Below are positions 7,018-11,591 of a DNA stretch of 13,680 nt, piece by piece. A program made the position numbers and the translations under genes. The notes below the pieces were generated by a model. That model saw only the letters and a list, made by a program, of their open reading frames with translations. It had not been told where the DNA came from and made no database searches. Each line of letters opens with the position of its first letter. Positions within the stretch are counted from its first letter, which is position 1. Location of the stretch: NCBI GenBank assembly GCA_031282705.1, contig JAITDF010000174.1:1-13680 (forward strand). Direction: 5' to 3'. The DNA comes from Opitutaceae bacterium (lineage in GTDB: Bacteria > Verrucomicrobiota > Verrucomicrobiia > Opitutales > Opitutaceae).

Positions 7018-9167
7018 TCCAATATTGGCGCGCCTGCGCGGGCCGGACGGATCGTTGTGACAAACTTCGCCTCGGCGCGCGGTTCGTCGAGTTCCAGATA
7101 AAAACCGGCGCGGCGGGCCGGGGGCGGCAGGTCGGGCGAGGCGCCTTGATAAAGCGTGAACGCGCCGCCGCCGGGGATGGCAAATTCCACGCGCATCACC
7201 AGGCCGCCGGCAAACCGCACATCGACAGCCGCGCGGTCGCGGCAGGAGGCGGCGCGCACCTCCCGCCAATACGAGAATGTTTTCGGGCGTCCGCCCGCGA
7301 ACTCCGCTTCGCCCACGGCGCGGAATGCGGGGCCGCCGTCCGTTTGCGCGGGGAGCGCTTTCCCCTGCAAGTGCAGGGCGAGGCCGAAACGCGCCGTCAC
7401 CCCGGCGGCGGCAAGGGCGATGCCGGTTTCCTCCACAAGCGCGTCGCCCTCGATGCGGAGGCTCCGGCTGGCCCTGGCCCCCGTGCCCGAGCGCAACGAC
7501 TCCGGCGCGGTTTCCCAGCCCCACGGCGGCATGCGGGTGTCGCCGGGCGGCCAGTAAAGGGGTTGGGCGGCCTCCATCACGCCGGCCTCCGCGTCAAAGC
7601 GCACCAGCTCCCCCGGCGCCCAGGCGCGCTGGCCTTCGCCGTCGATGAGCGGCACGTTGTGGTTGAGGCCGCGCCGGTAATACCACTTGGTGCTCTGCGC
7701 GCCGTAGCCGACATTGCCGGGGTCGTGGCTGATGTCCACGCCGTCGAACGAGGCGGACCAGTTGAGCGCCTCGCTCTGGCGATGTGATTCCACGATTTGC
7801 CCGTAGTGAAAAAACACCTGCCAGCGGCCTTTTTTAAGCAGCGCGAAGCGGGTGGATTCCATGTTGCGGGAGACCACGGGCGGCAGCGCATCGGACGCCT
7901 TTTCGAGGCCTTCGACGCCGGCGAAATTTTCCAGTGGGTCGATCAGGGATTCCCACGAACGCTCGCCGGACTTCGCGGCGAGGGCGAGGCCGGGCGGCGT
8001 GGGCCAGATGCGGCAGGCGCGGGCAAGCCAGCCGGAGGGGGCGCGCGGACGCCCGCCATTGTCCGCCGGGTTGGGAATCGTGCCGTCGGGGAAACGGAGC
8101 AGGAGCGGCGCGAGCATGAGGTTTTGCACGATGGCGGCCTCCTCGCGGATGCGCCCGGCCTGGCCGATGAGCCCCGCAAAGGTGAACAGCGGGGCGGTGG
8201 CCATGACGATGAAATCATTGTAGCCCATGGATTGCTCGAACCAAAGGTAGTCGCTGGTGACACCGCGGCGGATTTGTTCGCGCAAGCCGAAGCGCCCGCC
8301 CATCGCCTGTTCCAGCAGGGTTTCGTCGCGGTAAAGCAGCGCGACCTGCACCTGCGTGGCGCGCTGCCAGAGCGCGATGTTGTGGATGAGCTGGCGGCTC
8401 CGGTTGAGAAGCTCCACCTCGGGTTTGAAGAGTTTGTCGAACCAGGCCCGGCGGCGCGCGGGCGTGGCCGCCGGGGAGTCAAAAACGAGCCGGGCGGCCT
8501 CCACGAGACGCGATACGATCACGGCGTCGTCGAGGCTTTGATAACCGAGGTGCGAGTCCTTGCGCTGCGCCGCGCCCCCGCCCCACGAGTCGTAGTTGTC
8601 GGCGTAGAAATCGAGCTGCGCGCACACCCATCCGGCGTAGCGGTTGTCCCCGGTAAATTGATACATGGAGGCGATTTTCCCCATTTCGAGGGCGTGCTGC
8701 TTGCGAAAAGCGCCAACCCATGCGCGGAAGATTGCGGGCGTGTCTTTTTCCGACACCGCGATTTTTTCCCCGGAGCGGCTTTTGACAAACGCGGTGTCCT
8801 CGCCCGGCACGTCCTCCGTCCAGACGAGCCATGCGCCATCGGCGGGGCTGATGAATTCGTGATTCCAGCCGGCTTCCCAACCGGCGCGGTCCCGGTTGCG
8901 CGCCATCCAGGCATCGGCGGCGGCGCGTTGTTCATCGGTCCACTTTTTCCATGCGGGCCCGGCGGCGGCGCGGCGGCGCGCGCCTTCCCAGTCTTCACGC
9001 GGCGTGCGGTAGGAGGAGCCGTCGGGTTGCAGGATTTTGAGAGCGGCAAACGCTTTTTCCGGGGCCGGCTTGGGAAAGTCAGGCGTGCCCGGAAAAGTGT
9101 CGGCGCCGGCGGCGGCCAACGCGGCGAGCAGGAAAATCAGGAGGCGGGCGAGGCGGGCGGGAATCAT
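7014..9167 (-). CDS. Secreted heparinase II/III-like polysaccharide lyase
   Basis: This 717-residue protein starts with a signal peptide (ARLARLLIFLLAALAAAGA, cleavage near 22). The middle (about 60-400) is helical and fits an alpha/alpha toroid, with HNIALWQRA (262-270) and YLWFEQSMGYND (307-318) at places where heparinase II/III-type lyases carry the Asn and the catalytic Tyr; N263 and Y316 are candidates. The C-terminal beta-sandwich begins near 437 and shows the family pattern ESHRQSEALNWSASFDG (460-476), then ISHDPGNVGYGA and LNHNVPLIDGEGQ (501-513). Such enzymes cut uronic-acid glycans (alginate, heparin, ulvan, glucuronate-containing gums) by beta-elimination. The usual HxHxD of the sandwich is HRQSE here, so this is a divergent member and no PL number is assigned. 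The start is 3 bp after the upstream glycosidase stop and the 3' end overlaps the SGNH gene by 4 bp, so it is very probably co-transcribed. The gene is very GC-rich. Confidence 0.82.
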   Translation of the reverse strand: MIPARLARLLIFLLAALAAAGADTFPGTPDFPKPAPEKAFAALKILQPDGSSYRTPREDWEGARRRAAAGPAWKKWTDEQRAAADAWMARNRDRAGWEAGWNHEFISPADGAWLVWTEDVPGEDTAFVKSRSGEKIAVSEKDTPAIFRAWVGAFRKQHALEMGKIASMYQFTGDNRYAGWVCAQLDFYADNYDSWGGGAAQRKDSHLGYQSLDDAVIVSRLVEAARLVFDSPAATPARRRAWFDKLFKPEVELLNRSRQLIHNIALWQRATQVQVALLYRDETLLEQAMGGRFGLREQIRRGVTSDYLWFEQSMGYNDFIVMATAPLFTFAGLIGQAGRIREEAAIVQNLMLAPLLLRFPDGTIPNPADNGGRPRAPSGWLARACRIWPTPPGLALAAKSGERSWESLIDPLENFAGVEGLEKASDALPPVVSRNMESTRFALLKKGRWQVFFHYGQIVESHRQSEALNWSASFDGVDISHDPGNVGYGAQSTKWYYRRGLNHNVPLIDGEGQRAWAPGELVRFDAEAGVMEAAQPLYWPPGDTRMPPWGWETAPESLRSGTGARASRSLRIEGDALVEETGIALAAAGVTARFGLALHLQGKALPAQTDGGPAFRAVGEAEFAGGRPKTFSYWREVRAASCRDRAAVDVRFAGGLVMRVEFAIPGGGAFTLYQGASPDLPPPARRAGFYLELDEPRAEAKFVTTIRPARAGAPILE

Positions 9168-9170
9168 TGG

Positions 9171-11393
9171 CTACCGGGCGAGTTCGTAGGCGAGCTGCGT
9201 GCCTTCCGGCGTGATGGTGGCGACGGGCATGGTGAAGGCGTCGTTCTCCTTTCGCAATGGGATTTCCCTGACGCGCGCGCCGGTGGCGTCCACCGCCCAG
9301 GCTTTCCATTCGCCGCCGCCGGCGGCGGCGGGCAGACGGAGCGTGAGGCTCGCCTCGCCGCGGCGGACGAGGTGCGGTCCCCTGCCCCATTCGTAGATGA
9401 GCTTGCGGTCGGGCGCGCCGAAGGTCGCGCCCTGCGGAATCGCGTCGGTGAGGTGCGTGACGAGGATGCGGCGCGAGCCGGCGAGCGGCCTGCCGTCGAG
9501 CGAGACGACGTTGATGGCGGCGTCGGCGGTGTTGCCGGTGATGGAGACGATGGCGCCGGCGAGGTCGGCGCGGGCGGGGACGACAAAAAGCTCGCTGCGC
9601 GGCGTGACGACCTTCAGCGCGCCCCTGCCGGTGTCGAGCTCGATTTCGCCGGTGTCGCTCTTAAAATGCGTGGCGCCGGCGTTGATGGAGCCGGCGGGCA
9701 GGATGCCGTCGCGCAAGAGCGCGGCGTGCAGCTTGCCGTTGGCCGGATAGGCGCCGGCGGGAACGACGTCCGGCGGGGGAATGTTTTCACCCTCGCCGAA
9801 GACGACAGCGGTGATGCCGAGGGTCTTGTCCGCGCGGGCGCGGGCAAGCACGGCCGCGGGTTCGCCGGTGAAGGCGCCTATCCGGGAGACGAGGCCGAGG
9901 GACGAAAACGCATCAGGGTAGCGCAGCCATTGGTCGCTGAAGGCGCTCCCGGCGCGCGCGGCCCACGCGATGGCGTTGCGCGCGGGGGCGATGTCGGCGC
10001 GCAGGAAAAGCAGGGCGCCGAGCCGGTCGCCAATGTTGCCGATGGGGTCGTTGGCGAGGGCGAAATAGTTGTCCATCGCCCCGTCGAGGGCGGACTCGCG
10101 ATCCTTGGCGTATTGGAAATTGCAGAGCGCGTCCCAGTCCTGGAGGCCGGCATAGGCGGGCATGAGCACGGCGCCCTCGTGGCGGTGGCGGTTGGGGCGG
10201 CAGAAGTTGAACTCGGTCACGGTGAAGGGTCGCCCGAAGGCGCGCGTGGCGAAAAGTTTTCGCGGCACGGAGACCTGGCCGGCGGTGGCCTTGCCTTGGT
10301 GAAACGCGAAGGGCGCCGTCCAGTCTTTTTCAGGAAATTTTGGATGGTCCCAGTAGGCGTGGTTGTCCACGTAGTCGTAGCGCTCGCGCAGGAACGCTTG
10401 GCTTTCCGTGCCCTGATCGTTGGAGCCGGAGAGGAGTGCTTTCACGCCGAGCCCGCGCAGGAAGGCGAAAATGCGGGCGTCGGAGCGGATTTCACATTCG
10501 ATGACAAACCGGTTCCACGCGGGCGCGGCGCGGTTGCCGGCATCCGCCGCGGGGCCGGCCCCGGTTTCGACAAACGCCTTTTTGTAGAGGGCGAGCACCT
10601 CGGGGTCGCTGATGCGGTTGAAAAGCTGGTCCTCGTTCAGCGGACAGATGGCGATGAGCGCGGGGTCCTCCGCCCACGTGAGGCCGGTGTGGGGGTTTTT
10701 GTGCGTGAGGAGGTTTTTCGCGTAGCGCTCCCACGATTGGCGGGCGGCCTCCGAGATGGGCAGCAGGCCCTTGAAAATCGCGTGCCCCACGTGCTTGTGC
10801 GTGACGCCGAAGGCGTCGCGCTCCGCGTCGCTGAAGGGGCGGTGGCTGAAGAGGTCGATGGTGACATAAACGCCGCGCTTTTTCATCGCGGCAAAAAGGC
10901 AGTCGAGCTGGTCGAGTTTTTCCGGGTCGAGTTCCCAGGAGTTGCCACCGGGGCGCACCAAGTCGCGGTCGAAATGGTGAAAGCGCACGAGGTTGTAACC
11001 GGAGCGCACGAAACGGTCGGCGACGCGGCCGGCCTCGGCTTTTGAAAAATAGTTGGCCGTAAACGTGAGGTTCGGCCCCCAGAAACGGGCGCGCACGCCG
11101 GGGCGGTTCTCGAACTCGAAATGCCCCGCCTGCGTGGCGCGCAGCGCGCCGTGTTTGCCGGCGGGAGCATCGAGGTTCGCCGAATAATCAAACACGCCGC
11201 CGGGCGCTATCTCCACCGAGTGCGCGTAGGGCGCCCAGTCGGGGCCGGGCTTGTGGACGTATTTCTCAGCGGCGGCGGGCGCGGCGGCGGCGAGCGCGGC
11301 GGCGGCGAGCGCGGGCGCGAGGGCGGACAAGCCGGCGCGGAGCGCGCGCGGAGTTGGGCGGGGGAGGGTGGCGGTCATGGTTCGGGCGGTCAT
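9171..11393 (-). CDS. Clan GH-A-like glycoside hydrolase, paralogue 2, secreted
   Basis: This 740-residue protein has an Ala-rich signal peptide ending near APAAA (38-42). The mature start KYVHKPGPDWAPY leads into a short beta region (GGVFDYSANLDAPAGK, 65-80). A TIM-barrel pattern follows: ARFWGPNLTF (102-111), GYNLVRFHHFD (132-142), LIAICPLNEDQ (246-256; E254 candidate acid/base after Asn), YVDNHAYWDHPKFP (341-354) and PFTVTEFNFCRPN (389-401; E394 candidate nucleophile). The Asn-Glu pair and a second Glu about 140 residues later is the clan GH-A layout (GH5, GH39 and relatives), so a retaining beta-glycosidase or endo-glycanase is likely; the exact family is not recognised. Residues of about 500-740 look like beta-sandwich modules. 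The start at 11393 has no Shine-Dalgarno and sits 8 bases from an inverted-repeat element; ATG 11378 (Met6) is an alternative. It is a close tandem paralogue of the gene at 11592-13680. Confidence 0.82.
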   Translation of the reverse strand: MTARTMTATLPRPTPRALRAGLSALAPALAAAALAAAAPAAAEKYVHKPGPDWAPYAHSVEIAPGGVFDYSANLDAPAGKHGALRATQAGHFEFENRPGVRARFWGPNLTFTANYFSKAEAGRVADRFVRSGYNLVRFHHFDRDLVRPGGNSWELDPEKLDQLDCLFAAMKKRGVYVTIDLFSHRPFSDAERDAFGVTHKHVGHAIFKGLLPISEAARQSWERYAKNLLTHKNPHTGLTWAEDPALIAICPLNEDQLFNRISDPEVLALYKKAFVETGAGPAADAGNRAAPAWNRFVIECEIRSDARIFAFLRGLGVKALLSGSNDQGTESQAFLRERYDYVDNHAYWDHPKFPEKDWTAPFAFHQGKATAGQVSVPRKLFATRAFGRPFTVTEFNFCRPNRHRHEGAVLMPAYAGLQDWDALCNFQYAKDRESALDGAMDNYFALANDPIGNIGDRLGALLFLRADIAPARNAIAWAARAGSAFSDQWLRYPDAFSSLGLVSRIGAFTGEPAAVLARARADKTLGITAVVFGEGENIPPPDVVPAGAYPANGKLHAALLRDGILPAGSINAGATHFKSDTGEIELDTGRGALKVVTPRSELFVVPARADLAGAIVSITGNTADAAINVVSLDGRPLAGSRRILVTHLTDAIPQGATFGAPDRKLIYEWGRGPHLVRRGEASLTLRLPAAAGGGEWKAWAVDATGARVREIPLRKENDAFTMPVATITPEGTQLAYELAR

Positions 11394-11430
11394 GTTATGA
11401 TCTGATGTTACGCGGAAGCGTCTGGTTTCT

Positions 11431-11527
11431 TTCTCTTTCCTCTTTCGTCAAGAGGGGGAAGGGGATGGGAGAAATGGGAGAAATGGGAGGGATGGGAGAG
11501 AAAGATAAAGATAAAGAGGAAAGAGAA
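11431..11527. repeat. Inner inverted repeat, 15 bp, pyrimidine/purine-rich
   Basis: Bases 11431-11445 (TTCTCTTTCCTCTTT) are the exact reverse complement of 11513-11527. They sit inside the 21-base outer arms with unequal offsets, 8 bases on the left and 2 on the right, so a single strand or RNA could form a two-part stem with an internal bulge. The left arm is pure pyrimidine and the right arm pure purine, and nearly all bases from 11451 to 11527 are purines on the plus strand. Such asymmetric tracts can also form triplex-type structures. Confidence 0.8.
11454..11500 (+). repeat. Four 9-base G-rich tandem repeats with G-quadruplex pattern
   Basis: After GGGGG (11454-11458) and GGGG (11461-11464), the 9-base unit ATGGGAGAA occurs four times in a row from 11465 to 11500. 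The first two copies are exact; the third ends GGG and the fourth ends GAG. This puts at least six runs of three or more G within about 45 bases, separated by 2 to 6 bases, which satisfies the usual G-quadruplex pattern on the plus strand. Because the flanking genes are read from the minus strand, the G-rich strand is the template and the transcript would be C-rich. The tract fills the loop of the surrounding inverted repeats. Confidence 0.8.
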
Positions 11528-11591
11528 CGGACGCTTTCGCGTAACATCAGCTATGATTGTTTATTTTCGGATGTGAATTGAGGGCGCGCGT

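Larger units (their letters stand above)
11396..11557. repeat. MITE/REPIN-like inverted-repeat element between the paralogues
   Basis: Arms of 21 bases at 11402-11422 and 11530-11550 are inverted copies of each other with a single mismatch. Each begins CTGATGTT from its outer end and contains a nested palindrome ACGC-N4-GCGT (11410-11421 on the left, 11531-11542 on the right). The one mismatch lies in the N4 loop (GGAA against GAAA when both are read outside-in). A second inverted pair of 15 bases lies inside. The six bases TATGAT flank the element on both sides: 11396-11401 touching the left arm, and 11552-11557 one base outside the right arm. That looks like, but does not prove, a target-site duplication. 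Two palindrome-bearing repeats in inverted orientation with a spacer is the architecture of REPINs and small non-autonomous elements. No transposase is encoded in this 149-bp body. Confidence 0.75.

Noticed and set aside
5254..7101. Long plus-strand frame across the rhamnosidase, the SGNH gene and the lyase end
   Set aside because: It crosses three well-supported minus-strand genes and shows no recognisable motif.
6226..7524. Extended SGNH hydrolase beginning at 7524
   Set aside because: The added part overlaps about 500 bases of the lyase coding region, has no family similarity, and would bury the clear signal peptide.
7797..11045. Very long open frame on the plus strand (over 1000 codons)
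   Set aside because: It lies antisense to the lyase and the second glycosidase, both of which show clear family motifs. GC-rich codons suppress stops on the opposite strand, and its translation is a low-complexity run of Gly, Arg, Ala and Val with no domain.
11465..11500. CRISPR-like array
   Set aside because: The units are only 9 bases and directly adjacent, without spacers; this is a simple tandem repeat.
11402..11550. Rho-independent terminator after the first glycosidase copy
   Set aside because: The inverted arms are separated by about 107 bases, the nested stems are only 4 bp, and no U-rich tail follows in the direction of transcription. A structural effect on RNA stability remains possible.
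11393..11551. Sigma70-type promoter inside the spacer
   Set aside because: A TTGACG on the minus strand near 11450 has no acceptable -10 box at 16-18 bases; the following sequence is a purine tract.
11354..11581. Small plus-strand protein with MGEMGEMGG repeats
   Set aside because: The repeats are simply the 9-base G-rich tandem DNA repeat read in frame. The frame also includes antisense of the glycosidase start and the inverted-repeat arms.
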